Source: CAZECE01 sp964510525
GTDB lineage: Bacteria; Pseudomonadota; Gammaproteobacteria; Pseudomonadales; JANQJO01
Length of the DNA stretch: 28,290 nt
Assembly: GCA_964510525.1 (NCBI GenBank)
Contig: CAZECE010000047.1
Span: 1-28,290 of the forward strand
Direction: 5' to 3'
Shown here: positions 16,856 through 24,511 of the stretch, in pieces
How positions within the stretch are numbered: position 1 is the stretch's first letter
How the letters are laid out: each line of letters opens with the position of its first letter
Program-made: the position numbers and the translations under genes
Notes under the pieces: generated by a model
The model's input: only the letters and a program-made list of their open reading frames with translations
The model's database searches: none
What the model was told of the DNA's origin: nothing

Positions 16856-17005
16856 CGTCATGCCAGGCTTGACCCGGCATCCAGTGAGCTTAACGTCATT
16901 CCAGACTTGATCTGGAATCCAAAGGTAAGTGCTCTCAAGCCACATTATGCACTCACTCAACTCATTGCCGTTCCCCCTGGACCCCAAATCAAGTTTGGGG
17001 TGACG
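16856..17005. repeat. Cluster of three REP-like palindromic 28-bp units
   Basis: Three related 28-base units lie in the 212-bp gap after mutL: 16856-16883 and 16894-16921 in direct orientation, and 16978-17005 inverted. Each starts CGTCA, has an 8-base stem around an invariant CTTGA loop, and ends in CCA. Stems are ATGCCAGG/CCCGGCAT (one A-C mismatch), ATTCCAGA/TCTGGAAT (perfect) and ACCCCAAA/TTTGGGGT (perfect, read on the minus strand). Stem bases differ between units but pairing is kept. This fits a dispersed REP/REPIN-type family, perhaps moved by a RAYT transposase located elsewhere. Part of this region could also act as a 3' hairpin for mutL or for the convergent HDOD gene. No other element is visible in the gap. 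Confidence 0.85.
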
Positions 17006-17058
17006 TTCTAGCTAAGCTTTGGTATATGTAAAGTGATGTTTTCACTTAGCATTAAAAA

Positions 17059-17907
17059 TTAATACCCATTAATACTGACTTCCATTTCGTGAAAATCATC
17101 CTCACTGAGCCCGACAAATTCTAATATGCGATGGCCATAGTGTTGCCATTCTAGATCCTCAGAGGCATGACCTAATATCTCAGCGGTTTTGGCGATGTGC
17201 TCAGCCATTTTCAGAAGGGCGACCAATTCCGTGTGGTGTGCTTCTTTGTCGACGTTTTCACCGAAGTGTTTTTCCAGTGAATGGTGTTCTGCTATCACAT
17301 CACACAAAGCATCAGGTAAATGCCAGGCTTTGGCGGTGTAAAAGCCAACAACGGCGTGATTGGCTTTGTAGTGTTTGTTTTCGGTGTCAACGAGCCGACC
17401 GTCAGGTAGGTGGTAGGCCTCTTCTAATACTGAAAAATAGTCTTGATGCTTCATGGCCATCAGTGGGATGCCGCAATTATGAAACAAGCCGAGGCTGTAG
17501 GCGAGATCAGTGCTGGCGATACCCAGTTGTTTGGAGATGGCTGTTGCGATGTTCGCTGTGGCGTTGGAGACTTTCCAAAACTCTTCCAGGGCGGCACCCG
17601 TTTCATCACTGAAGGTTTTTTTAAGGGCGAGCCCATTGGCGATATTGGTGACGTTAGCGATGCCCAGTAAGCTAACCGCTTGTTTGATGTTTGATATGGT
17701 GTTTTTTAATCCAAAATAGGGAGAATTTACGGTTTTAAGGATGCTGCCAGCCAAGCCTATGTCTTGCTCTACAATGACCGCAATGTCTTCAGCTTCGCAG
17801 TTTGGATTAGCTTGTGCTGTGAGTAGGTCATTGATGATTTTGGGTTGTGGTGGGATGATGATCCCTCTTAGAGGCTCGTCTATCGAAACGGGTGATGGCG
17901 TATTCAT
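17059..17907 (-). CDS. HDOD-domain signalling protein
   Basis: The protein of 282 residues is largely one HDOD domain, a non-catalytic relative of HD phosphohydrolases found in bacterial signalling proteins. Visible landmarks are 'IPPQPKIINDLL' near the start, 'EDIAVIVEQDIGLAGSILKT' and 'VNSPYFGLKNTISNIKQAVS' in the first 80 residues, and 'LAYSLGLFHNCGIPLMAMK', where the metal-binding HD pair is replaced (HN). I chose the ATG at 17907, which has GGAG nine bases upstream; an in-frame GTG at 17922 would add five residues. No second domain is attached, so its partner must be a separate protein. The gene stands alone between the repeat cluster and the tRNA genes. Confidence 0.88.
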   Translation of the reverse strand: MNTPSPVSIDEPLRGIIIPPQPKIINDLLTAQANPNCEAEDIAVIVEQDIGLAGSILKTVNSPYFGLKNTISNIKQAVSLLGIANVTNIANGLALKKTFSDETGAALEEFWKVSNATANIATAISKQLGIASTDLAYSLGLFHNCGIPLMAMKHQDYFSVLEEAYHLPDGRLVDTENKHYKANHAVVGFYTAKAWHLPDALCDVIAEHHSLEKHFGENVDKEAHHTELVALLKMAEHIAKTAEILGHASEDLEWQHYGHRILEFVGLSEDDFHEMEVSINGY

Positions 17908-17998
17908 GCAACTGAACTCCACTGGCGAGTGAAAGTTTAATTTAAAAAGGAGTCAGTAAAAATAATAGTGCACCTAGAATGAGTACACAAAATAATGA

Positions 17999-18086
17999 TG
18001 GTGCCCGGGGCCGGACTTGAACCGGCACGGTATCAAATACCGAGGGATTTTAAGTCCCTTGCGTCTACCAATTTCGCCACCCGGGC
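17999..18086 (-). tRNA. tRNA-Leu (anticodon UAA)
   Basis: Read on the minus strand, the 88 bases start GCCCGGG and end CCCGGGC-A-CCA, a perfect 7-bp acceptor stem with an encoded CCA. The anticodon arm contains TAA in 'GGGACTTAAAATCCC'. There is a long variable arm (CGGTATTTGATACCG), as expected for a class II tRNA, and a T-loop 'GGTTCAAGTCC'. It lies 30 bases downstream of tRNA-Cys, matching the cysT-leuZ order of the E. coli glyW-cysT-leuZ operon. Confidence 0.97.
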
Positions 18087-18090
18087 ATAT

Positions 18091-18104
18091 TGTCCATATG
18101 GACA
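18091..18104. other. 14-bp perfect palindrome between the two tRNA genes
   Basis: TGTCCATATGGACA equals its own reverse complement and occupies half of the 30-base spacer between tRNA-Cys and tRNA-Leu. In the precursor transcript it could fold only with a strained loop. It may be a processing signal, a protein site, or chance. Confidence 0.5.
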
Positions 18105-18116
18105 TGGATTCCATAA

Positions 18117-18190
18117 TGGAGGCGAGGGTCGGAATCGAACCGGCGTCCACGGATTTGCAATCCGCTGCATAACCACTCTGCCACCCCGCC
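18117..18190 (-). tRNA. tRNA-Cys (anticodon GCA)
   Basis: On the minus strand the 74 bases begin GGCGGGG and end CCTCGCC-T-CCA; the acceptor stem pairs with one G-U, and the discriminator base U73 is the known identity base for CysRS. The anticodon GCA lies in 'GGATTGCAAATCC', and the T arm reads 'GCCGGTTCGATTCCGAC'. It is the first of two tRNA genes. No tRNA-Gly precedes it, unlike E. coli glyW-cysT-leuZ. The cysS gene lies about 2.5 kb away on the same strand. Confidence 0.97.
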
Positions 18191-18386
18191 TTGAAGGAGC
18201 GTGATGATAGCATACCTGACATGTTTTGGGAGTCTCTTTATCTTTAGATCAATCAAAATCTTTTGAATAATCGAAATGACGAATTATTTGAGGCATTTCA
18301 ATTTTTGAGTAGGCAACTCAGAGTGTAACCAACTATGCTAAAAAAGTATAAATGTTGATCTTTGATTTTTATAGGGTATTCAGTCA

Positions 18387-20603
18387 TTGCACTTTGCCAA
18401 TCTGGCGAGTGTTTCAGCAGTGGGGCAAGTAGTGGGCAGTTTGCGTCAAGAACATTCGGATCAAATTTCTTCACACCAAGTGTGGCAGGTGGTAGATACG
18501 GCTTGCCAGATCAGTGCAATTGAGGATGTCAGAGAATTCTGTCAGGCATTCTTACTGGAGTCTCTGGCGATTGCGGGGGCGGATGCCGGGACCTTTTATT
18601 TGGTTCGTGGGCAAAACCAAAAAACCGTTTTGCAATTGCAAGCTTTGGCGCATGGTAGCGAACTGCTGCCGATGGATCACAATCAGCATTTACCCATTGA
18701 TTGTTGGCGGGGCGATCGGGCGTGCACGGAGCGCGTGGCAGTTCATGCCACGGTGAATAAAGAAAGCCTCAAAATCGACAATGCGCTTGCAACGGATCGC
18801 TACGATTTTTTGCAAGAAGAAATATTGTCAGTCAATCCCCTTTATGAAATTGAAACGGTGTTGGTGATTCCCGTACTTACACAAACGGATGATGTGATCG
18901 GTTTGTTGCAGCTGGTCAATGCGCATGATAGCGAAACGGGAGAAAAAACTTTTTTTACGGATAGCAGTCGGCAATTACTGGAAACCTTGTCGAGCCTGAT
19001 CAGCGTGCCTTTATCCTCGTTGGTATCATCCACTGAGCATCGAGGCATGTTGGTGCGTTTGTCGGGCGAGCCTAATTTAGAAAAACTGTTTGATCGTATT
19101 TTGTGGGAAGCGCAAGTGATTACCGGGGCTGAGGGTGGCACGTTATACCTGGTGAATGATCAGGGAGATCGTCCGGTTTTAGAATTTAAAGTATTTCATA
19201 ACTACGCCTTAGACATTCGCAATTATTTTTCGAAAGATCGTAAGGTGCAGAATAAACCAATTCCGATGACGTTCGTTGATGGGTCACCCAATTTTGCTAA
19301 CGTGGCTTCTTATGCGGCTAATTTGAAACAAACCGTGAACATCGCGGATGCTTATGAGACTTCTGATTTTGATTTTACCGGCACTAAAGCTTTTGATGCG
19401 ATGCATGATTACGCATCGCATTCGTTCTTAACCGTGCCATTGATGAACCACGATGATGAAGTCATTGGGGTGTTGCAATTAATTAACGCACGAGATTTTG
19501 GTACTAAAAAAATTGAGTCGTTTTCAAAACATCACGAAGACATTGTAAAAGCCTTGGCAGGTTATGCCGCCATTGCATTAAATAATCAACTTTTGATTGA
19601 TGAACATAAAAAGTTTTTAGATGCCTTTGTTAAATGTATGGCACAAGCCATCGATGCCAAATCCAGTCACACAGGCTTGCATTGTCAGCGTGTTCCCGTA
19701 TTAACCGAGATGATTGCGCAGGCATGTTGTGTCGATCGTGATACCTTGCCTGAGTTCGATTTAAATGATGATGAGTGGTACGAGCTGCACGTCGCTGGTT
19801 GGTTACACGATTGTGGCAAGCTGGGGACACCGGATCAGATTCTCAATAAATCGACCAAGTTGGATTTGATGCGAGATACGGTTGAAGACATTTATCACCG
19901 ATTGGAAATCGTCAAACGAGAAAAACAAATTGAATTGTTACGACACCCGTGTTGTCACCCTCTGCAAGCCATTTGTAAAGCGTATCAGTTTTACCAGTTC
20001 GCGATGATGATCAATGATGAAAAAGACTTTATTGGCCGCATAAATATTGGTGGTGAGCGGATGTCGGGTACAGATCAGGAGCGGGTCTGCGCGATTGCCG
20101 AGCGGGTTTGGTACGACGATGCGGGTAAAGCCCATGCTGTGTTAACGGAAGAAGAGGTCGATTATCTGTGTATTCAGCGAGGTACTTTGAGCATGGAGGA
20201 ACGTAAGCGCATCAACGATCACATTATCTTAACCATTGATATGCTTGAATCGTTGCCTTTTCCAAAAAAACTGCGTCGCGTTCCGGAGTTTGCCGGTGGA
20301 CATCATGAAAAAATAGATGGTACTGGCTATCCTAAAGGCCTGACTGGCGAAGAGCTTTCTTTGCCGGCCAGGATGATGGCGATTGCCGATATTTTCGAAG
20401 CACTGACGGCTTCAGACAGGCCATACAAAAAACCCATGGGGCTGAGTAAAGCCTTGGGTATCTTGCAGCAAATGCGCGATAACAAACACATCGACCCCCA
20501 GGTCTACCATGTGTTTTTAACGGGGCGTGTTTGGGAAAGCTATGCCAAAGAGTTTTTGTCGCCGGCGCAGCTGGATATCAAAGATATCCAAGATTACCTA
20601 TAA
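18387..20603 (+). CDS. GAF-GAF-HD-GYP cyclic di-GMP phosphodiesterase-like protein
   Basis: This 738-residue cytoplasmic protein has two GAF sensory domains (about 45-210 and 230-400, each ending in a 'GLLQLVNA' or 'GVLQLINA' strand) and an HD-GYP domain from about 410. The HD pair is His474-Asp475 in 'WLHDCGKLGTP', followed by 'GGHHEKIDGTGYPKGL' with His639-His640 and Gly647-Tyr648-Pro649, then 'ADIFEALTASDRPYKKP'. These are the metal and GYP signatures of cyclic di-GMP hydrolases. Between the HD and HHE motifs there are about 160 residues, far more than in a compact HD-GYP; the surplus (about 490-600) contains 'FYQFAMMINDEKDFIGRINI' and is a subfamily-specific insertion of unknown role. The start appears to be TTG, with AGGG ten bases before it; the frame is closed by TAG at 18372. 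Confidence 0.9.
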   Translation: MHFANLASVSAVGQVVGSLRQEHSDQISSHQVWQVVDTACQISAIEDVREFCQAFLLESLAIAGADAGTFYLVRGQNQKTVLQLQALAHGSELLPMDHNQHLPIDCWRGDRACTERVAVHATVNKESLKIDNALATDRYDFLQEEILSVNPLYEIETVLVIPVLTQTDDVIGLLQLVNAHDSETGEKTFFTDSSRQLLETLSSLISVPLSSLVSSTEHRGMLVRLSGEPNLEKLFDRILWEAQVITGAEGGTLYLVNDQGDRPVLEFKVFHNYALDIRNYFSKDRKVQNKPIPMTFVDGSPNFANVASYAANLKQTVNIADAYETSDFDFTGTKAFDAMHDYASHSFLTVPLMNHDDEVIGVLQLINARDFGTKKIESFSKHHEDIVKALAGYAAIALNNQLLIDEHKKFLDAFVKCMAQAIDAKSSHTGLHCQRVPVLTEMIAQACCVDRDTLPEFDLNDDEWYELHVAGWLHDCGKLGTPDQILNKSTKLDLMRDTVEDIYHRLEIVKREKQIELLRHPCCHPLQAICKAYQFYQFAMMINDEKDFIGRINIGGERMSGTDQERVCAIAERVWYDDAGKAHAVLTEEEVDYLCIQRGTLSMEERKRINDHIILTIDMLESLPFPKKLRRVPEFAGGHHEKIDGTGYPKGLTGEELSLPARMMAIADIFEALTASDRPYKKPMGLSKALGILQQMRDNKHIDPQVYHVFLTGRVWESYAKEFLSPAQLDIKDIQDYL

Positions 20604-20653
20604 AACCAAATCCGTATCGTGCTGTTTGGGTGATTTATGCGTTGTTGAGTGTA

Positions 20654-22048
20654 TTACTGGAATCGCCACAGAGTCCCTTCTGGGCTGTCTTCTAACTCAA
20701 TGTTCATCGCTTGCAGCTGATCTCGGATGCTGTCCGCTGTTTTAAAGTCTTTGTTTTTACGGGCAGAATTACGCTGTTCGATTAAGTCGGTGATGGCTTG
20801 AGCGCTTAGTTTCGTTTGTGTTGATTGTGGTTGAAATTGAAAATAGTGTTCGGGGTCTTGCTGTAAGAGCCCTAAGAAGTTGCCCGCTGCTTTGAGTTGG
20901 TTTGCTTTGCGGTGTTTTATCTCATCGGAGTCCGCGGTTTGAATCTGATGCGCCAAGTCGTTCAGGGTTCTGATGGCGAGTGGGGTATTTAAGTCATCAT
21001 TGAGCGCTTCGAGAATGGGTAATGTTCCTGTGGCATTACTCTCGGTTGACTGAATGTTGTCGAGGTCTAAGCCCCTCAAGCTTTGATACAAACGATCAAG
21101 ATTGTTTTTGGCTTGCGTTAGCACGTCGTCGGACCAATTGAGGGGCGCGCGATAGTGAGCGCTGAGTAATGCGTAGCGCAGCACTTCACCATGATGTTGT
21201 TCGAGCAGTTCACGTAAGGTAATAAAATTACCTTCGGATTTTGACATCTTTTGTTGATCAATGGTGATGTAACCGTTATGCAGCCAGTAGCCCACAAAAG
21301 GCGTTTGTTGGCATAAGCACTCACTTTGCGCCAGTTCGTTTTCGTGATGCGGGAAAATAAGGTCTTGCCCACCGCCATGAATGTCAATTTGATCGCCCAG
21401 GTGCTTGCGGATCATCGCGCTGCATTCGATGTGCCATCCAGGGCGGCCAGGCCCCCAAGGGCTGTCCCAGCTGGGTTGGTCTTCGTTTGAGGGTTTCCAC
21501 AACACAAAATCGCCTGGGTGTTTTTTAAAAGCGAGCGGGTCAACGCGTGCGCCGGCCATCATGTCATCCAGTGCGCGGTTGGAGAGTTTGCCGTATTCTT
21601 CAAAAGAGGTGACATCGAACAGCACATGCCCTTCGCTGGCGTAAGCGTGTCCTGAGTGGGTCAGCTGCTCAATGAAGGCAATCATCTCTGCCATGTGTTC
21701 AGTGGCTTTGGGTTCAATTGTGGGGGTGAGGTTGCCCAGTCCTGTCAAATCTTGGTGATAGGCTTGCGTAAACGTGTTCGCAATCTCTTCAATGGATTGA
21801 TTCGCGGCGTCAGCGGCTTGAATGATTTTATCGTCAATGTCGGTGATGTTGCGGGCATAGGTGACTTTAGGGTAGTGATGTCTCAGCACTCGAAACAGCA
21901 CATCAAACACCACGGCAGGGCGTGCGTTGCCAATGTGAATATAGTTGTAGACGGTGGGACCACAGACATACAGGGTCACTTCTTTCGGGTCCCGAGGCAT
22001 AAACTCGGATTTTTGTCGGGCTTGAGTGTTGTAAAGATGCAGGCTCAT
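20654..22048 (-). CDS. cysS: Cysteinyl-tRNA synthetase
   Basis: This 464-residue class I enzyme charges tRNA-Cys. It shows 'LYVCGPTVYNYIHIGNARP' with zinc ligand Cys29 and the HIGH-type HIGN at 38-41, then 'GWHIECSAM' and 'FPHHENELAQSE' with the remaining zinc ligands in the middle, and 'KMSKSEGNFITLRELL' as the KMSKS loop. The C-terminal helical and anticodon-binding part ends 'GTLWRFQ', a typical CysS ending. Length matches the family (about 460). It lies 28 bases downstream of hisI on the same strand, so the two are probably co-transcribed, an arrangement I do not recognise as common. Confidence 0.97.
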   Translation of the reverse strand: MSLHLYNTQARQKSEFMPRDPKEVTLYVCGPTVYNYIHIGNARPAVVFDVLFRVLRHHYPKVTYARNITDIDDKIIQAADAANQSIEEIANTFTQAYHQDLTGLGNLTPTIEPKATEHMAEMIAFIEQLTHSGHAYASEGHVLFDVTSFEEYGKLSNRALDDMMAGARVDPLAFKKHPGDFVLWKPSNEDQPSWDSPWGPGRPGWHIECSAMIRKHLGDQIDIHGGGQDLIFPHHENELAQSECLCQQTPFVGYWLHNGYITIDQQKMSKSEGNFITLRELLEQHHGEVLRYALLSAHYRAPLNWSDDVLTQAKNNLDRLYQSLRGLDLDNIQSTESNATGTLPILEALNDDLNTPLAIRTLNDLAHQIQTADSDEIKHRKANQLKAAGNFLGLLQQDPEHYFQFQPQSTQTKLSAQAITDLIEQRNSARKNKDFKTADSIRDQLQAMNIELEDSPEGTLWRFQ

Positions 22049-22076
22049 GTGAGTACTTAATTGTGTGAATGAAAAT

Positions 22077-22487
22077 TTAGAGTGATGGCGCGTGAGTACA
22101 GGTGACAGCGTTGTCTTGAACAGTTAGGTAAAAGCAGTTGGCGCGGTTGGTGTGGCAAGCGGGCCCGGTTTGTTCGACCTCTAACAGCAGGGTATCGCCA
22201 TCACAGTCAATACGCAGGGCGCGTAGGGTTTGGGTGTGTCCACTGCTTTCCCCCTTACGCCACATTTTTTGTCGTGAACGAGACCAATACCAGACATCTT
22301 TTGTGCTGAGGGTCTTTTGGATCGCTTCGAGATTCATCCAGGCCATCATCAGCACCTCTTGAGTGCTGTGAGATTGTGCGATGGCGGGAATCAACCCTTG
22401 CTCATTAAATTGAAGGCTTGCTAAGACTTGCTCTAGTGAGAACTCTTCGTTAACTTGTGCGCCTTCTAGCGTTTTAAATTGGGTCAT
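22077..22487 (-). CDS. hisI: Phosphoribosyl-AMP cyclohydrolase, stand-alone
   Basis: HisI opens the adenine ring of phosphoribosyl-AMP in histidine synthesis. The protein of 136 residues has 'LIPAIAQSHSTQEVLMMAWM' early, 'TKDVWYWSRSRQKMWRKGES' and 'SGHTQTL' in the middle, 'DCDGDTLLLEVEQTGPACHT' with the metal-binding residues, and 'NRANCFY'. It is the single-domain form without the HisE pyrophosphohydrolase that is fused to HisI in E. coli; no hisE is seen here. I chose the ATG at 22487 over an upstream in-frame TTG at 22496. Neighbours are cysS downstream and xthA divergent, not other his genes. Confidence 0.94.
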   Translation of the reverse strand: MTQFKTLEGAQVNEEFSLEQVLASLQFNEQGLIPAIAQSHSTQEVLMMAWMNLEAIQKTLSTKDVWYWSRSRQKMWRKGESSGHTQTLRALRIDCDGDTLLLEVEQTGPACHTNRANCFYLTVQDNAVTCTHAPSL

Positions 22488-22536
22488 GGTTTGCAAAAAA
22501 CATTAAAAATACATTACAGGTTGAGTTGGAGACATA

Positions 22537-23340
22537 ATGAAAATCGTATCGTTTAACATCAATGGATTGCGGGCAAGATTGCATCAATTGGCTGCGGTTG
22601 TAAAGGTTCACAATCCGGATGTAATTGGTTTGCAAGAAACCAAAGTGCACGATGAGCAATTTCCTTTAGACGATGTGCAATCTTTGGGGTATCACGTCGA
22701 ATTTTATGGTCAGAAAGGTCACTATGGTGTTGCTTTAATGACCAGAAATAAGCCGGATGAGGTGATCAAAGGGTTTCCTAATGACCCTGAAGAGGCGCAA
22801 AAACGTTGGATTGGGGTCAAGCTGAAGCAGGAAAATGGTCGACCCATTCATGTGTTTAATGGCTACTTTCCACAAGGTGAATCTCGAGATCATCCCGTTA
22901 AGTTTCCTTACAAGGAAAAATTTTATCAGGATCTACAGGCTTTTTTGCCCGGGTATTTGAACGATACTCAAGATGTGGTGGTGATGGGCGATTTTAATAT
23001 TGGCCCGGAAGCTGAGGATGTTGGGATTGGTGAGCAAAATGAAAAGCGTTGGTTGCGTACCGGCAAGTGCTGCTTTCTTCCAGAAGAGCGTGAATGGTTT
23101 TCGCGTTTGCAGTATTTAGGTTTGCACGACACGTATCGTAAGTTTTTCCCTGCGGAGCGAAAATACAGCTGGTTTGATTATCGCAGCAAAGGCTTCGATG
23201 ACGACCCCAAACGGGGTTTGAGGATTGATTTTATTCTCAGCAATAAAGAGTTCTGGGATCAGTGCCAAGAGGCCGGGATTGATCACGAGATTCGCAGTAT
23301 GGAGAAGCCGTCGGATCATTGTCCGGTTTGGGTGGGGTAA
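22537..23340 (+). CDS. xthA: Exodeoxyribonuclease III (AP endonuclease)
   Basis: ExoIII cuts at abasic sites and removes 3' blocks in base excision repair. The 267-residue protein keeps the active site: Asn7 in 'SFNINGLRAR', Glu34 in 'GLQETKV', 'VVMGDFNIGP' with the Asp and Asn pair, 'RIDFIL', and the closing 'SDHCPV' with Asp260-His261. Length and spacing match E. coli ExoIII (268). A GGAG lies six bases before the ATG, within a GAGTTGGAG motif also seen before tsaE. It is divergent from hisI with 49 bases between starts, and converges on the toxin remnant. Confidence 0.96.
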   Translation: MKIVSFNINGLRARLHQLAAVVKVHNPDVIGLQETKVHDEQFPLDDVQSLGYHVEFYGQKGHYGVALMTRNKPDEVIKGFPNDPEEAQKRWIGVKLKQENGRPIHVFNGYFPQGESRDHPVKFPYKEKFYQDLQAFLPGYLNDTQDVVVMGDFNIGPEAEDVGIGEQNEKRWLRTGKCCFLPEEREWFSRLQYLGLHDTYRKFFPAERKYSWFDYRSKGFDDDPKRGLRIDFILSNKEFWDQCQEAGIDHEIRSMEKPSDHCPVWVG

Positions 23341-23392
23341 GCGGCACACTGTAGTTGGAGTGAGGTGAGTTGGAGTGACGCTTTGAGTTTAT

Positions 23393-23584
23393 TCAGTGTG
23401 TCCCAAAATTGCTCGTAATGGCAATGAGAATGATGTCAGGACGTTCTTGGTTGTAAGTTTTATTGCTTACAACAACGACGGGTCTTTGCTTTATGGTGTT
23501 GAGGTGGGTGAATGGGAAGCCAATTAAAATGATGTCTCCGTATTTATAAGGGAGTCGTAGATGGCATCGTCGTCGTTGTCCCAT
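23393..23584 (-). pseudogene. Truncated MazF/PemK-type toxin
   Basis: The frame contains the beginning of a PemK/MazF-type endoribonuclease: 'PYKYGDIILIGFPFT', 'KQRPVVVVS', 'YNQERPDIILIAITS'. After this it runs six residues and stops, so only about 52 family residues remain of the usual 105-115; the C-terminal half, needed for the fold and dimer, is missing. No matching continuation is visible in the other frames before xthA ends at 23340. The start is unclear: the nearest ATG (23584) lies inside the antitoxin gene and adds 11 residues before the conserved PYKYGD, overlapping the antitoxin by 61 bp; the usual start just before this motif seems lost. It is probably inactive. Confidence 0.75.
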
Positions 23585-23745
23585 ACTTTGTTTAAAGAGT
23601 CTTCCGAAGCTTGAGAGACGCACTGCCGTAAAAGTTTGTCTTGGTCTCGTTGCTGAATAAAATCGATGAAGTCTTCCACTTCAGCCAGCCTGCTGGGCGT
23701 CAAGTGGTTAAGTTTTTGTATCATATGTTCAATTTGCGGCTGCAT
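23524..23745 (-). CDS. Antitoxin of a MazF-type pair
   Basis: The protein of about 73 residues has the pattern seen in short antitoxins paired with MazF-type toxins: a helical 'LTPSRLAEVEDFIDFIQQRD' segment and an acidic 'VWDNDDDAIYDSL' end that normally leads straight into the toxin gene. Here it continues for six more residues past that point (INTETSF). I chose the ATG at 23745; an in-frame TTG at 23766 is possible. The antitoxin looks intact while its toxin is cut short, a common stage of decay for such systems. It is not clear that it still has a function. The 111 bases between this start and the pdxH end hold nothing I can identify beyond a possible promoter. Confidence 0.75.
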   Translation of the reverse strand: MQPQIEHMIQKLNHLTPSRLAEVEDFIDFIQQRDQDKLLRQCVSQASEDSLNKVWDNDDDAIYDSLINTETSF

Positions 23746-23856
23746 CGGTTTTCTCGTTGCTTTCAATGTAAAACACTTATTTTAATGAATTACCTTATAT
23801 TGTAGATCATATTGTATGCGAATGACTCTAATGAGATCATTTTTTGGCTCTTGTCG

Positions 23857-24510
23857 TCAAGGCGCCTTTTGATAAATCTTCCAGCTCTGGTTTTCCTGAG
23901 CATAACAAACACGATCATGAAACCGACTGGGTCGACCTTGCCAGAACTCAAAGCTAGTTGGATTCAATCGGTAGCCGCCCCAGTGGGGTGGGCATTTCAC
24001 ATTTTCTGGGTTTTTTTCCAATGCGGACATTTCGTCGATCAGTGGTTGTTTTGAGGTGATGGTATCGCTCTGAGGAGACACCATGGCGCTGATTCGGCTG
24101 CCCAGGGGGCGTGAATCGAAATACGTAGATGAGGCTTCGTGGCTGAGTTGTTCAACCTGCCCCTGAACTCGGACTTGTCTTTCCAATTGCGGCCAAAAAA
24201 ACTGGCAGGCGGCGTTTGTATTTTCGGCTAAATCGCGGCCTTTTTTGCTGTTGTAGTTGGTGTAAAAAATCAGCCCTTCATCAATGCCTTTGAGTAACAC
24301 AATACGACAGTCGGGTTGATTATCATCACCACAGGTGGCCACGGTCATGGCTGTGGCTTCAAGGCATTGCGCTTCGATGGCTTGCTGTACCCAGGCATCC
24401 AGCTGGGTGATCGGATTAGGATCCACATGGCTCTTGTCCAGTGTGCTGTGACTGTAATCATCTCGGATGTTTTTGAGATCGGTTTGTTTTTTGGAAGGTG
24501 TTTCTGACAT
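23857..24510 (-). CDS. pdxH: Pyridoxamine 5'-phosphate oxidase
   Basis: PdxH oxidises pyridoxine or pyridoxamine 5'-phosphate to pyridoxal 5'-phosphate with FMN. The 217 residues cover the whole family pattern: 'RIVLLKGIDEGLIFYTNYNS' and 'KKGRDLAEN' for FMN binding, 'RQVRVQGQVE', 'YFDSRPLGSRISAMVSPQS', 'PPHWGGYRLNPTSFEFWQGR' and 'SRFHDR' near the end, where the catalytic His and Arg lie. The ATG starts one base after the asmA-like stop (TGATATG), so both genes are in one transcript. PLP from this enzyme would serve the aminotransferase far upstream, but I see no regulatory link. Confidence 0.96.
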   Translation of the reverse strand: MSETPSKKQTDLKNIRDDYSHSTLDKSHVDPNPITQLDAWVQQAIEAQCLEATAMTVATCGDDNQPDCRIVLLKGIDEGLIFYTNYNSKKGRDLAENTNAACQFFWPQLERQVRVQGQVEQLSHEASSTYFDSRPLGSRISAMVSPQSDTITSKQPLIDEMSALEKNPENVKCPPHWGGYRLNPTSFEFWQGRPSRFHDRVCYAQENQSWKIYQKAP

Positions 24511-24511
24511 A

